Source: Neorhizobium alkalisoli (GTDB lineage Bacteria; Pseudomonadota; Alphaproteobacteria; Rhizobiales; Rhizobiaceae). From it: DNA of 64,000 nt. Position numbers and translations under genes: made by a program. Numbering within the stretch: position 1 is the stretch's first letter; every line of letters starts with the position of its first letter. Location: assembly GCF_002968635.1 (NCBI RefSeq), contig NZ_PVBN01000004.1, forward strand, positions 248,001-312,000, in the 5' to 3' direction. Under the pieces are notes generated by a model. That model was not told the origin of the DNA. It saw only the letters and a program-made list of their open reading frames with translations, and ran no database searches. Positions 43,080 through 51,671 of the stretch are shown here, in pieces.

Positions 43080-44273
43080 ATGGATTTTGCTCGCGTTGCC
43101 GGTACCTTTTCCAACACCGCTCTTACGCGCGCGATCGCGGTAGGGGCTTTTTTCTTGGCTGCCAGCGGCGCCTATGCCGGCTGCGGCGAACCCATGGAGC
43201 CGGGGCGCCACTCGGTTAGCATAGAGAGCGAAGGGGTCGCGCGTTCGGCCGTCTACTTCATTCCGTCTTCCTATACGGGCAAAGAGAAGGTTCCGGTCGT
43301 TTTCGATTTCCATGGTAGCCACAGCAATCCCGAAGGTCAGCTGAACAGAAGCTCATGGGACAAGGTCGCCGAAAAGAGCGGCTTCATCGTCATGGCGCTG
43401 CAGGGCAGCCTGGCCGGCAGTTCTGCCGGCACCTATGCCTGGAACGTGCCCTATGTGACCACCCAGCCCGGCGGTCTTGACGAGATCGCCTATATCGAGC
43501 GGGCGGTGGAGACCATGAAGGAAACCCTCTGCGTCGATCCGGCCCGTATCTACGCTTCCGGCTATTCCGGCGGCGGCCGCATGCTTTCGGCCTATCTCTG
43601 CGCCGGCAATGACGACTTCGCCGCTGCAGGCTTCGTGCATTCGCTGCGTGCCGGCCGGCCGGTCGAAATTGACGGCAAGTGGGGTCCTGATGCAGAGAAC
43701 TGCTCGCCAGCCAGGCCGATCTCCATCATGGCCTTCGCGGGTGAGAAGGATGATGCCAACCCCTATGCCGGCGGCGGCAAGGCCTATTGGCAATACGGGT
43801 TCAAGACTGCAATCCAGCGCTGGAGCGAACTCGACGGCTGCAAGGGTAACGGCGACCCCAAGAAGGTCGAGGGCGTGACCTTCAGCCTCTACGGCACCTG
43901 CAAGAACGGCGCCCGCATAGCATCCTACGTCTTTTCCGACGGCACACATGCCTGGCCCAAACCGGCACCCGCAACGGAGGCGGTCATGGCTGCCGCCAAG
44001 GATGGTGCCGCAAGCGTGACCAAGGTCGCGACGGTTGCTGACGCCAAACCCGCCTTCGACGCGAATATTGATCCGGCATCGCGGATGTGGGAGTTTTTCG
44101 GCAAGGCCGACAGCACCGATGTGATCGCCACCGCCGCACCCGCGAAGGGCAAGTCTGGCACGGGCGTTGCATCGGATTGCGCGACCGACACCGATCTTCA
44201 GGGGACGACGTGCAGCAGCAGCCAGCCGATCAATATGCGCCGCAACGGGCAAGGGGTGCAGGACGCCTTGTAA
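43080..44273 (+). CDS. Secreted alpha/beta-hydrolase (LpqC/PHB-depolymerase-like esterase)
   Basis: 397 residues from MDFARVAGTF. Signal peptide (to about AYAGCGEP, 34-38), then an esterase domain of the COG3509/LpqC type: oxyanion region VPVVFDFHGSHSNPEG, nucleophile Ser near 163 in YASGYSGGGRM, and a late Gly-Thr-His (SDGTHAWPKPAP). The C-terminal ~60 residues are Ala/Thr-rich and include two cysteines. It acts on esters such as polyhydroxyalkanoate oligomers or feruloyl esters; substrate unknown. Its position between urtE and ureD is unexpected, and its 3' end overlaps the ureD start. Confidence 0.82.
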   Translation: MDFARVAGTFSNTALTRAIAVGAFFLAASGAYAGCGEPMEPGRHSVSIESEGVARSAVYFIPSSYTGKEKVPVVFDFHGSHSNPEGQLNRSSWDKVAEKSGFIVMALQGSLAGSSAGTYAWNVPYVTTQPGGLDEIAYIERAVETMKETLCVDPARIYASGYSGGGRMLSAYLCAGNDDFAAAGFVHSLRAGRPVEIDGKWGPDAENCSPARPISIMAFAGEKDDANPYAGGGKAYWQYGFKTAIQRWSELDGCKGNGDPKKVEGVTFSLYGTCKNGARIASYVFSDGTHAWPKPAPATEAVMAAAKDGAASVTKVATVADAKPAFDANIDPASRMWEFFGKADSTDVIATAAPAKGKSGTGVASDCATDTDLQGTTCSSSQPINMRRNGQGVQDAL

Positions 44274-45055
44274 CCAAGGTCTTCGGCGGCCGCACGAGGC
44301 TTGCCGAATTCTACCAGGAAGGCTGCGCAAAAATTCGCCTTCCGGAAACATTTTCGCCTGAAATGGAGGCGATTCTCATCAATACGTCAGGGGGACTGAC
44401 CGGCGGCGACGTGATCGAATGGTCCGTCGCCGCCGCTGATTCCACCAGGCTTTCGATCACCACCCAGGCGAACGAAAAGATCTACAAGGCCGCCGCAGAC
44501 ACGGCGTCCGTTTCCACCCACATCACCGTCGGCAAGGACGCCTCCGTCCACTGGCTTCCCCAGGAAACCATTCTGTTCGACCGAGCCTCGCTGACGCGCC
44601 GGCTTGACGTCGATCTTTCCGAAACCTCCGAATTTCTGGCGGTTGAAGCTGTCCTGCTCGGGCGCAAGGCAATGGGCGAAGCCGTTGCACAGGGCTTCCT
44701 TCGCGACCGCTGGCGGGTGCGTCGCTCCGGCAGGCTTATTCATGCCGAAGAGCTGCGGTTCGACGGCGAGATCGAGCGGATGACGCAATCGGCAGGAGTT
44801 CTCTCAGGCCAGGTTGCCTTCGCGACCCTGTTTTATACCGGGCCGCTTGCCGAGGTACTTTTCCCCAAACTCCGTGCCTGCCTTGACCATACTTCCGGTG
44901 GCGCGAGCCTGTGGACCGGCGGAGCCAGCCATTGGAACGGCAAGCTGATTGCGCGGCTGGTGGCGCCGACCGGTTTTGACTTGAGAAAAATCCTGACACC
45001 GGCAATTTCCGTATTGCGTAACGGCGCGCCAGTGCCGAAAGTCTGGAACATCTGA
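44210..45055 (+). CDS. ureD: Urease accessory protein UreD
   Basis: 281 residues. Start taken at GTG 44210 ([16 protein letters not shown]) behind AGGGGA; this lies inside the esterase gene, overlapping its end by 64 bp. No in-frame start with a better site is seen before the family core ([18 protein letters not shown]). UreD is the scaffold that binds apo-urease with UreF and UreG for nickel loading. Core motifs ([35 protein letters not shown]) are clear. ureA follows 19 bp on. Confidence 0.9.
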   Translation: MQQQPADQYAPQRARGAGRLVTKVFGGRTRLAEFYQEGCAKIRLPETFSPEMEAILINTSGGLTGGDVIEWSVAAADSTRLSITTQANEKIYKAAADTASVSTHITVGKDASVHWLPQETILFDRASLTRRLDVDLSETSEFLAVEAVLLGRKAMGEAVAQGFLRDRWRVRRSGRLIHAEELRFDGEIERMTQSAGVLSGQVAFATLFYTGPLAEVLFPKLRACLDHTSGGASLWTGGASHWNGKLIARLVAPTGFDLRKILTPAISVLRNGAPVPKVWNI

Positions 45056-45074
45056 TTTTTATTGCGGGATTCCC

Positions 45075-45377
45075 ATGAACCTGACGCCCAGAGAAAAAGA
45101 CAAGCTGCTGATATCAATGGCGGCGATCGTCGCCCGCCGCCGGCTCGAGCGCGGCGTCAAGTTGAACTATCCGGAAGCAATTGCGCTGATCACCGATTTC
45201 GTCGTCGAAGGGGCGCGCGACGGCCGCTCCGTTGCCGATCTGATGGAAGCCGGGGCGCATGTCGTCACTCGCGATCAGGTGATGGAGGGAATTGCGGAAA
45301 TGATCCACGACGTGCAGGTGGAGGCGACCTTTCCGGATGGCACCAAGCTCGTCACCGTGCACGAACCGATCCGCTGA
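45075..45377 (+). CDS. ureA: Urease subunit gamma
   Basis: 100 residues, the full gamma subunit: [20 protein letters not shown] start, the conserved [20 protein letters not shown] and the C-terminal [13 protein letters not shown]. It packs with UreB and UreC in the (abc)3 trimer. Followed 11 bp on by a DUF1272 gene. Confidence 0.97.
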   Translation: MNLTPREKDKLLISMAAIVARRRLERGVKLNYPEAIALITDFVVEGARDGRSVADLMEAGAHVVTRDQVMEGIAEMIHDVQVEATFPDGTKLVTVHEPIR

Positions 45378-45388
45378 GGAGGCGGCCC

Positions 45389-45640
45389 ATGCTGGAACTG
45401 CGCCCCAATTGCGAGTGCTGCGACAAGGATCTGCCGCCCGAGAGCCGGGAGGCGATGATCTGCACCTTCGAATGTACATTCTGCGTCGATTGCGCGACAG
45501 ATGTGCTTGCCGACACCTGCCCGAATTGCGGCGGCGAACTGGTGCGCCGTCCCGTGCGCCCGGTGGCGAAGCTGGAAAAATATCCCGCATCCACCAAACG
45601 CGTTTTGAAGGCCGAGGGCTGCGCGCCCAAGGCGGCTTGA
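45389..45640 (+). CDS. DUF1272 small zinc-knuckle protein
   Basis: 83 residues. Eight cysteines as zinc-ribbon-like knuckles (C-E-C-C at the start, [11 protein letters not shown], then CPNCGG), typical of DUF1272. GAGGAGG lies just upstream of the ATG. The gene is inserted between ureA and ureB, a recurring rhizobial arrangement. Function unknown; a role in metal handling for nickel urease is inference. Confidence 0.85.
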   Translation: MLELRPNCECCDKDLPPESREAMICTFECTFCVDCATDVLADTCPNCGGELVRRPVRPVAKLEKYPASTKRVLKAEGCAPKAA

Positions 45641-45651
45641 GGGAGAGATTC

Positions 45652-45957
45652 ATGATTCCGGGCGAAGTCATTGCCGCAGCAGGCGAAATCGAACTGAATT
45701 CCGGCGCGCCGACGGTGACCGTGGAGGTTTCCAATACCGGCGACCGGCCGGTGCAGGTGGGCAGCCACTACCATTTTTTCGAGACCAACAACGGCCTTTC
45801 CTTCGACCGCGAGAAAACCCGCGGCATGCGGCTCGATATCCCGGCTGGCACGGCGGTTCGTTTCGAGCCCGGGCAGACCCGGCAGGTGACGCTGATCCCG
45901 CTTTCGGGCAAGCGAGAAGTCTACGGTTTCCAGCAAAAGATCATGGGTGCATTGTGA
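45652..45957 (+). CDS. ureB: Urease subunit beta
   Basis: 101 residues, the full beta subunit: [18 protein letters not shown], the conserved [13 protein letters not shown] and [19 protein letters not shown]. It bridges UreA and UreC. Its stop overlaps the next gene's GTG start by 4 bp (GTGA). Confidence 0.97.
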   Translation: MIPGEVIAAAGEIELNSGAPTVTVEVSNTGDRPVQVGSHYHFFETNNGLSFDREKTRGMRLDIPAGTAVRFEPGQTRQVTLIPLSGKREVYGFQQKIMGAL

Positions 45958-46361
45958 AGTTTATTATTGCTACTGCCCTTTTGGCGCTTTCCGCTTTGCC
46001 TGCGCTTGCCCAGGAGCCGAAGCCCGATTGCAAGAACCCCATCACGCAGATGGAAATGACTTACTGCGAAGAGCAGGAGTTCGGTGCCGCCGACCGGATA
46101 CTCAATGCTGAGTATCAGAAGGCCCGCAAGGTCATGAAAAAATGGGATGCGGGCGCCGAGGTCGGCTCCAAAGGAGCCGAGGATGCGCTCGTCAAGGCGC
46201 AGCGCGCCTGGGTCGCCTATCGCGACGCCCAATGCGCATCCTATGGCTACCAGGCGCACGGGGGCACGATGGAACCGCAGCTCATCTACGGCTGCCAGGC
46301 AGACCTGACCCGCAAACGCACGGCCGAATTGAAACAGCTCACCGAGATCATGGGGAATTGA
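45954..46361 (+). CDS. LprI-family (DUF1311) periplasmic protein
   Basis: 135 residues from a GTG ([16 protein letters not shown]), translationally coupled to ureB by a GTGA overlap. Signal peptide (cleavage near LAQEP, about 19), then a lysozyme-inhibitor LprI-like domain with paired cysteines and the family motif [17 protein letters not shown]. It may inhibit lysozyme or simply bind periplasmic ligands; its presence in the urease operon is a rhizobial habit without known reason. Confidence 0.85.
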   Translation: MKFIIATALLALSALPALAQEPKPDCKNPITQMEMTYCEEQEFGAADRILNAEYQKARKVMKKWDAGAEVGSKGAEDALVKAQRAWVAYRDAQCASYGYQAHGGTMEPQLIYGCQADLTRKRTAELKQLTEIMGN

Positions 46362-46422
46362 TATCCCGCATCGGCCAGAACGGCCGTTGACCGATTGCCC
46401 CAACTTACGAGGTAGACCGAAA

Positions 46423-48132
46423 ATGCCCCACAAGATGTCCCGTGCCGCCTATGCCTCGATGTTCGGTCCGACCGTAGGGGACAGGGTGCGGCTTGCCGAT
46501 ACCGAACTCTTCATCGAGGTGGAGAAGGATTTCACCATCTATGGCGAAGAGGTGAAATTCGGCGGCGGCAAGGTCATCCGTGACGGCATGGGGCAGAGCC
46601 AGGCCACGCGCGCCGAAGGGGCGGTCGATACGGTCATCACCAATGCGCTGATCGTCGATCATTCGGGCATCTACAAGGCTGACGTGGGTTTGAAGGACGG
46701 CCGCATCCATGCGATCGGCAAGGCCGGCAATCCGGATACCCAGCCGGGTGTGACCATCATCGTCGGTCCTTCGACCGAAGCGATCGCCGGCGAAGGCAAG
46801 ATCCTGACCGCCGGCGGCATGGACGCGCATATCCATTTCATCTGCCCGCAGCAGATCGAGGAAGCGCTGATGTCAGGTGTCACCTGCATGCTCGGTGGCG
46901 GCTCCGGTCCGGCGCATGGCACGCTCGCCACCACCTGCACCGGCGCCTGGCATATCGAGCGGATGATCGAGAGCTTCGATGCCTTCCCGATGAACCTTGC
47001 GCTCGCCGGCAAGGGCAATGCCTCGCTTCCCGCACCGCTCGAAGAAATGATTCTAGCCGGCGCCTCGTCGCTGAAGCTGCACGAGGACTGGGGGACGACA
47101 CCGGCCGCGATCGACAATTGCCTCACAGTCGCCGATGCCTTCGACGTGCAGGTGATGATCCATACCGACACGCTGAACGAGAGCGGTTTCGTGGAGGATA
47201 CGGTTGCCGCGATCAGGGGGCGCACCATCCATGCCTTCCACACGGAAGGGGCGGGCGGTGGACACGCGCCTGACATCATCAAGGTCTGCGGCAATCCGAA
47301 CGTCATCCCGTCGTCCACCAATCCGACCCGGCCCTATACGGTCAATACGCTCGCCGAACATCTCGACATGCTGATGGTCTGCCACCATCTGTCGCCGTCG
47401 ATCCCCGAAGACATCGCCTTTGCTGAAAGCCGCATCCGCAAGGAAACGATCGCCGCCGAAGACATCCTGCACGATATCGGCGCCTTCTCGATCATCTCCT
47501 CCGACAGCCAGGCGATGGGCCGCGTTGGCGAGGTGGCGATCCGCACCTGGCAGACGGCCGACAAGATGAAACGCCAGCGCGGCCAACTGGCCCAGGAAAC
47601 CGGGGACAACGACAATTTCCGCGTCAAGCGCTACATCGCCAAATATACGATCAACCCGGCTATCGCCCATGGCGTTTCCCATGAAATCGGCTCGGTGGAA
47701 GTCGGCAAGCGGGCCGATCTCGTGCTCTGGAGCCCGGCCTTCTTCGGCGTGAAGCCGGAAATGGTGCTGCTCGGCGGATCGATCGCGGCAGCACCCATGG
47801 GGGACCCGAACGCTTCGATCCCGACGCCGCAGCCGATGCACTATCGGCCGATGTTCGCCGCCTACGGAAAGCTCCGGACCAACTCCTCGGTCACCTTTGT
47901 TTCCCAAGCCTCGCTGGATGCCGGTCTTTCCCAGCGCCTCGGTGTCGCCAAAAAGCTACTGGCGGTGAAGAATGTCCGCGGCAGCATTTCAAAGGCGTCG
48001 ATGATCCACAATTCGGCAACGCCGTATGTAGAGGTCGATCCGGAAACTTACGAAGTTCGTGCCGACGGCGAGCTTTTGACCTGCCAGCCGGCGACCGTGC
48101 TGCCGATGGCACAGCGTTATTTCCTGTTCTAA
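46423..48132 (+). CDS. ureC: Urease subunit alpha (catalytic)
   Basis: 569 residues from [20 protein letters not shown]. Nickel ligands: H136/H138 in GGMDAHIHF, carbamylated Lys at about 218 in [11 protein letters not shown], later His and Asp ([26 protein letters not shown]), and the flap His region [16 protein letters not shown] (about 320). Hydrolyses urea to ammonia and carbamate in the cytoplasm. Complete, with no frameshift. A 4-bp-coupled LprI gene lies upstream, a TIGR02117 gene 25 bp downstream. Confidence 0.97.
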   Translation: MPHKMSRAAYASMFGPTVGDRVRLADTELFIEVEKDFTIYGEEVKFGGGKVIRDGMGQSQATRAEGAVDTVITNALIVDHSGIYKADVGLKDGRIHAIGKAGNPDTQPGVTIIVGPSTEAIAGEGKILTAGGMDAHIHFICPQQIEEALMSGVTCMLGGGSGPAHGTLATTCTGAWHIERMIESFDAFPMNLALAGKGNASLPAPLEEMILAGASSLKLHEDWGTTPAAIDNCLTVADAFDVQVMIHTDTLNESGFVEDTVAAIRGRTIHAFHTEGAGGGHAPDIIKVCGNPNVIPSSTNPTRPYTVNTLAEHLDMLMVCHHLSPSIPEDIAFAESRIRKETIAAEDILHDIGAFSIISSDSQAMGRVGEVAIRTWQTADKMKRQRGQLAQETGDNDNFRVKRYIAKYTINPAIAHGVSHEIGSVEVGKRADLVLWSPAFFGVKPEMVLLGGSIAAAPMGDPNASIPTPQPMHYRPMFAAYGKLRTNSSVTFVSQASLDAGLSQRLGVAKKLLAVKNVRGSISKASMIHNSATPYVEVDPETYEVRADGELLTCQPATVLPMAQRYFLF

Positions 48133-48157
48133 GGCTCGTGCGCTGCGGAGATCAGGG

Positions 48158-48829
48158 ATGACAAAGGTTTTGCGCCGGCTTCTCGCCGCGATCCTGATCA
48201 TCGTGCTTGCGGTAGCTGCCGGGACCTTCATTCCGCGGCCGCTGATCGCTCCGGCGCGTTCGGAAGATGCGGGGGCACAAATACGTATCCTCGTGCTTTC
48301 CAACCCCATTCACACCGATATCGCAATCCCGCTTTCCGACAATAACCGGGCTACCTTCGCATTTCTCAGTGGGGCGGGAATTCCCGTTGCTGACCCCGGT
48401 GCGCAATGGCTGGTGATCGGCTGGGGCGGGCGTGCCTTTTATCTGGAAACGCCGACCTGGGCGGACCTGAAGCCGCTGCCGGTATTCCGCGCGTTGACTA
48501 TCGACAGTTCGGTCCTGCACGTCGATATCGCGAGCGGCATAGATGAGGGCCATACGGCGGTCTCGGCCTTCGATCTCGATCCACAAGAGTTCCGGCGCCT
48601 TTCGGACTTCATCCAGGCAAGTTTCGTGCGAGTGGCGGGTGAGGTTGCCGCTGTACCCGGCGCGGGTTATGGAGATTACGACCAGTTCTTTGAGGCGCGT
48701 GGTTATTTCAACGCTGTCGTCGGCTGCAACACCTGGACGGCGGCGGCGCTGCGAGCAGCCGGATTGCGCACCGGACTCTGGAATCCGTTGCCGCAGACGC
48801 TTACCCTCTCACTCGAACTGTTCAATTGA
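48158..48829 (+). CDS. TIGR02117/DUF2459 urease-region protein
   Basis: 223 residues with an N-terminal membrane anchor or signal (about 7-27) and a periplasmic-like domain; SNPIHTDIAIPL and VGCNTWTAAALRAAGLRTG (conserved cysteine) are characteristic of the urease-region TIGR02117 family, which resembles Cys/His-type hydrolases. GGAG lies 7 nt upstream. Function is not known despite frequent linkage with urease. Confidence 0.85.
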   Translation: MTKVLRRLLAAILIIVLAVAAGTFIPRPLIAPARSEDAGAQIRILVLSNPIHTDIAIPLSDNNRATFAFLSGAGIPVADPGAQWLVIGWGGRAFYLETPTWADLKPLPVFRALTIDSSVLHVDIASGIDEGHTAVSAFDLDPQEFRRLSDFIQASFVRVAGEVAAVPGAGYGDYDQFFEARGYFNAVVGCNTWTAAALRAAGLRTGLWNPLPQTLTLSLELFN

Positions 48830-48841
48830 CCGGAGTATCGC

Positions 48842-49336
48842 ATGCAGCACATCCATTCCTACCGTCCCGCCGGCGAGGTCACCGATCCGCCGGTCGATAT
48901 CGTCACGCTGCCGCATGATCTGCGGCATCTCCGACGCAAGCTTCTGCATCTGTCGAATGGCGACATGGTGATGCTGGATCTCAAGGAAGCGGTGCTCTTC
49001 CACCACGGCGATCGGCTGGTGCTCGACAGCGGCGATACGGTCGAGGTGCGTGCGGCGCCGGAGAAGCTATTTGAGGTGAAGGGGCGCGATGCGGTTCATC
49101 TGATCGAGCTCGCCTGGCACCTCGGCAACCGGCATCTGTCGGCGCAAATCGAGGAAGGGCGTATCCTGATCCTGCGCGATCATGTCATCCGCGCCATGCT
49201 GGAAGGGCTCGGCGCCACGGTGACGGACGTCGAGGAAGGCTTCCAGCCGGCCCGCGGCGCCTATCATTCGCATGGGGGGCATTCGCACGGCAGCCACGCG
49301 CATGGACATGGTGGCCATGACCATCATCATGATTGA
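48842..49336 (+). CDS. ureE: Urease accessory nickel chaperone UreE
   Basis: 164 residues. N-terminal peptide-binding domain and central metal-binding domain ([37 protein letters not shown]), then a C-terminal tail of about 25 residues (about 140-164) with eleven or so histidines in H-x-H and H-H-H runs. It binds Ni(II) and hands it to UreG. The long tail should bind several nickel ions. ureF begins 6 bp on. Confidence 0.95.
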   Translation: MQHIHSYRPAGEVTDPPVDIVTLPHDLRHLRRKLLHLSNGDMVMLDLKEAVLFHHGDRLVLDSGDTVEVRAAPEKLFEVKGRDAVHLIELAWHLGNRHLSAQIEEGRILILRDHVIRAMLEGLGATVTDVEEGFQPARGAYHSHGGHSHGSHAHGHGGHDHHHD

Positions 49337-49342
49337 GCGTGC

Positions 49343-50014
49343 ATGAGCCAGGCCCTCGATACGCAGGCTCTCCTGAGATTGATGGCCTGGCTGTCTCCCG
49401 CTTTCCCGATCGGCGGCTTTGCCTATTCCGGCGGACTGGAGCGCGCAGTCTTTGACGGGCTGCTCAAGGATGCCGCAGGCCTTGAGGAGTGGATATCGAC
49501 GCTGGTCCGGCATGGCAGCCTCTGGAACGATGCGCTTCTGTTTTCCGAAGCCTGGCGGCAGGTGGAGAACGGGGCGGAGTTGAGAGAGGTCGCAGAGCTC
49601 GGGCTTGCGCTCGCCGGTTCGGCCGAGCGGTTCATGGAAACGCTGTCGCTGGGGAAAGCGTTCATTGTCGCGGCCTCCGCCTGGCCTGATCCCGTGCTGG
49701 AGCGCCTGCCGCGCGAGGTGCCTTTTCCCGTCGCGGTCGGCGCGGTCTCGGCAGCGCATGGCATTCCGACGGATAAGGCGCTGGCGGCCTATCTGCATGC
49801 CACCGTCTCTCAATCGGTTTCGGCAGCGATCCGGCTCGGGGTCTGCGGGCAGTCGGAAGGGGTGAAGGTTCTGGCCTCTCTCGAAGGGTTGCTGGGAGAG
49901 ATTTCGCAGCGCGCAGCGCAGGCCACGCTCGATGATCTGGGCGGCGCGGCGGTGCAGGCGGAAATTGCCTCGCTCCGGCACGAAACACAAAATTCGCGGC
50001 TTTTCCGCTCGTGA
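49343..50014 (+). CDS. ureF: Urease accessory protein UreF
   Basis: 223 residues, all-helical. Family motifs: [21 protein letters not shown] and the C-terminal [14 protein letters not shown]. UreF acts with UreD and UreG as a GTPase-gating part of the activation complex. ureG follows 41 bp on behind a strong ribosome binding site. Confidence 0.95.
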   Translation: MSQALDTQALLRLMAWLSPAFPIGGFAYSGGLERAVFDGLLKDAAGLEEWISTLVRHGSLWNDALLFSEAWRQVENGAELREVAELGLALAGSAERFMETLSLGKAFIVAASAWPDPVLERLPREVPFPVAVGAVSAAHGIPTDKALAAYLHATVSQSVSAAIRLGVCGQSEGVKVLASLEGLLGEISQRAAQATLDDLGGAAVQAEIASLRHETQNSRLFRS

Positions 50015-50055
50015 GGGCGGCCTTAAGCTGCCTGGGACTTATGAAAGGAACTCAC

Positions 50056-50667
50056 ATGAAATCGGCGAACGGCCCCTTGCGCGTCGGCATCGGCGGGCCT
50101 GTCGGCTCCGGCAAGACAGCTTTGACGGAAAAGCTCTGCAAGGCGATGCGGGACAATTATTCCGTCGCGGTGGTCACCAACGATATCTATACGAAGGAAG
50201 ACGCCGAAGCGCTGGTACGCTGCCAAGCTCTCTCATCGGACCGCATTGTCGGCGTCGAAACTGGCGGTTGCCCGCATACCGCTATCCGCGAGGACGCGAC
50301 GATCAACCTTCAGGCGATTGCGGATCTCAACGAGCGCATTCCCGACCTCGACATTGTCTTCATTGAGTCCGGCGGCGACAATCTTGCGGCGACCTTCTCG
50401 CCCGATCTGGCCGATATCACCATCTATGTGATCTCCACCTGCCAGGGCGAGGAAATTCCCCGCAAGGGCGGCCCGGCCATCACCCGCTCCGACCTGCTCG
50501 TCATCAACAAGAAGGATCTGGCCCCCTATGTTGGCGTCGATCTCGATGTGATGGACCGGGACGCCCATCGCATGCGCGAGGCGAAACCGCATCTCTTCAC
50601 CGATCTGAAACGCGGTGAGGGGGTCGACTACGTCGTCCGGTTCCTGAAGGAGCAAGGCGGGCTCTAA
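50056..50667 (+). CDS. ureG: Urease accessory GTPase UreG
   Basis: 203 residues from [11 protein letters not shown] (AAGGA upstream). SIMIBI GTPase: P-loop [11 protein letters not shown], nickel Cys-Pro-His in [15 protein letters not shown], switch [17 protein letters not shown] and guanine motif NKKDLAP. Hydrolyses GTP to drive nickel insertion into urease. Last gene of the operon; a possible terminator follows. Confidence 0.96.
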   Translation: MKSANGPLRVGIGGPVGSGKTALTEKLCKAMRDNYSVAVVTNDIYTKEDAEALVRCQALSSDRIVGVETGGCPHTAIREDATINLQAIADLNERIPDLDIVFIESGGDNLAATFSPDLADITIYVISTCQGEEIPRKGGPAITRSDLLVINKKDLAPYVGVDLDVMDRDAHRMREAKPHLFTDLKRGEGVDYVVRFLKEQGGL

Positions 50668-50720
50668 GCACAGCCTTGAAAAAGTTATGGCCGGGGCTCC
50701 TCGAAAGCCACCGGCCTGCT

Positions 50721-50753
50721 GCATGTCGCCGCCGCCCGCGTGCGACATGCTTT
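50721..50753. terminator. Possible hairpin between ureG and Crp/Fnr regulator
   Basis: Stem GCATGTCGC / GCGACATGC (9 bp) with a 12-nt loop and TTT after it. It separates two convergent genes and could end both, but the T-run is short. Confidence 0.4.
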
Positions 50754-50792
50754 CAGAGGGTGCCGGCCCCGCCAAGCCGGACGTCCCTCACG

Positions 50793-51557
50793 TCAACCTT
50801 GATGAACGTTCATTTCCCGAAGCGCCTGTACATCGCCCACCTGGATCACCCGGCCGCGCACGGTGACGCCCGTCTTCCGCAAGGCGGAGAAAGCGCGTGA
50901 AAGGGCTTCCGGCGCCAGGCCCAGCATGCCCGCCAGCAGGCTCTTCTGGAAGGGCAGTCGAATGGAGGCCGGGCCTCCGTCCACAGGACAGCGCGTCAGG
51001 ATATAATTCGCCACCCGTTGCGGCGCCGTATGCAGCCTGTCGTTCGCAACGCATTCCATGGCCGTCAGAAGATGATGGGACAGGGAGATCATCACCGCCT
51101 TGGCGACATCGCTTTCCTGTTCGGCGAGTTCCCGTACGGCCTGTGCATCGAAGCGTGCAAGCGTCGCAGCTTCCGCGGTCTGCGCTTGAAACGGATATTT
51201 CCTGTCGCCATAAAGGAGGCACTCGGCGAAGGTGTCGCCCGGTACGCAGATGCGGATATCCGCTTCGCGTCCTTCCCGGTTCAGCCGGTAGAGCCTGACA
51301 TAGCCGCTCAGGACGCAGTAGAAGGCGTCCGCATCTTCTCCCTCGCGGAAGACGGACTTGCGTGCCGGCAGGCTCAGTATCGTCATGCTGCCGAACATCC
51401 GCCCGAGCGAATTGCCGCTCAAGCCGCTCAGGAACGGCGTCCTCATCAGCACCGCCCGGTCCCGGCTGTTGAGCTTGATGCTGGTGTTTATGATTTCCAT
51501 CGCCTGTTCCATGACGTCGGCCGCTACCTCACGATGACGCCAAGATAACAGTTTCAT
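50793..51557 (-). CDS. Crp/Fnr-family transcriptional regulator
   Basis: 254 residues. An N-terminal cyclic-nucleotide-binding-like beta-roll (about 40-150: SVFREGEDADAFYCVLSGYV; RICVPGDTFAECLLYGD) and a C-terminal winged helix (about 175-245: LPFQKSLLAGMLGLAPEALSRAFSALRK). The 4Fe-4S cysteines of FNR are absent, so it is DNR-like or of another Crp/Fnr branch. The ligand is not known. It is convergent with ureG and downstream of an RND pump; its target is not visible. Confidence 0.87.
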   Translation of the reverse strand: MKLLSWRHREVAADVMEQAMEIINTSIKLNSRDRAVLMRTPFLSGLSGNSLGRMFGSMTILSLPARKSVFREGEDADAFYCVLSGYVRLYRLNREGREADIRICVPGDTFAECLLYGDRKYPFQAQTAEAATLARFDAQAVRELAEQESDVAKAVMISLSHHLLTAMECVANDRLHTAPQRVANYILTRCPVDGGPASIRLPFQKSLLAGMLGLAPEALSRAFSALRKTGVTVRGRVIQVGDVQALREMNVHQG

Positions 51558-51617
51558 GAAAGCGGTTTTTGACGCCGATCAAATATGCGCGTTTTTCCGG
51601 CCATTTTCTTTTCAACT

Positions 51618-51648
51618 AAAAACGCCGGACCCAAGGCCCGGCGTTTTT
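51618..51648 (-). terminator. Rho-independent terminator of the RND pump operon
   Basis: Stem AAAAACGCCGG / CCGGCGTTTTT, symmetric, with T-runs on both strands, between the RND permease stop (51672) and the Crp/Fnr start. Confidence 0.85.
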
Positions 51649-51671
51649 GAGACAGGATTGGCGAATGCCGC

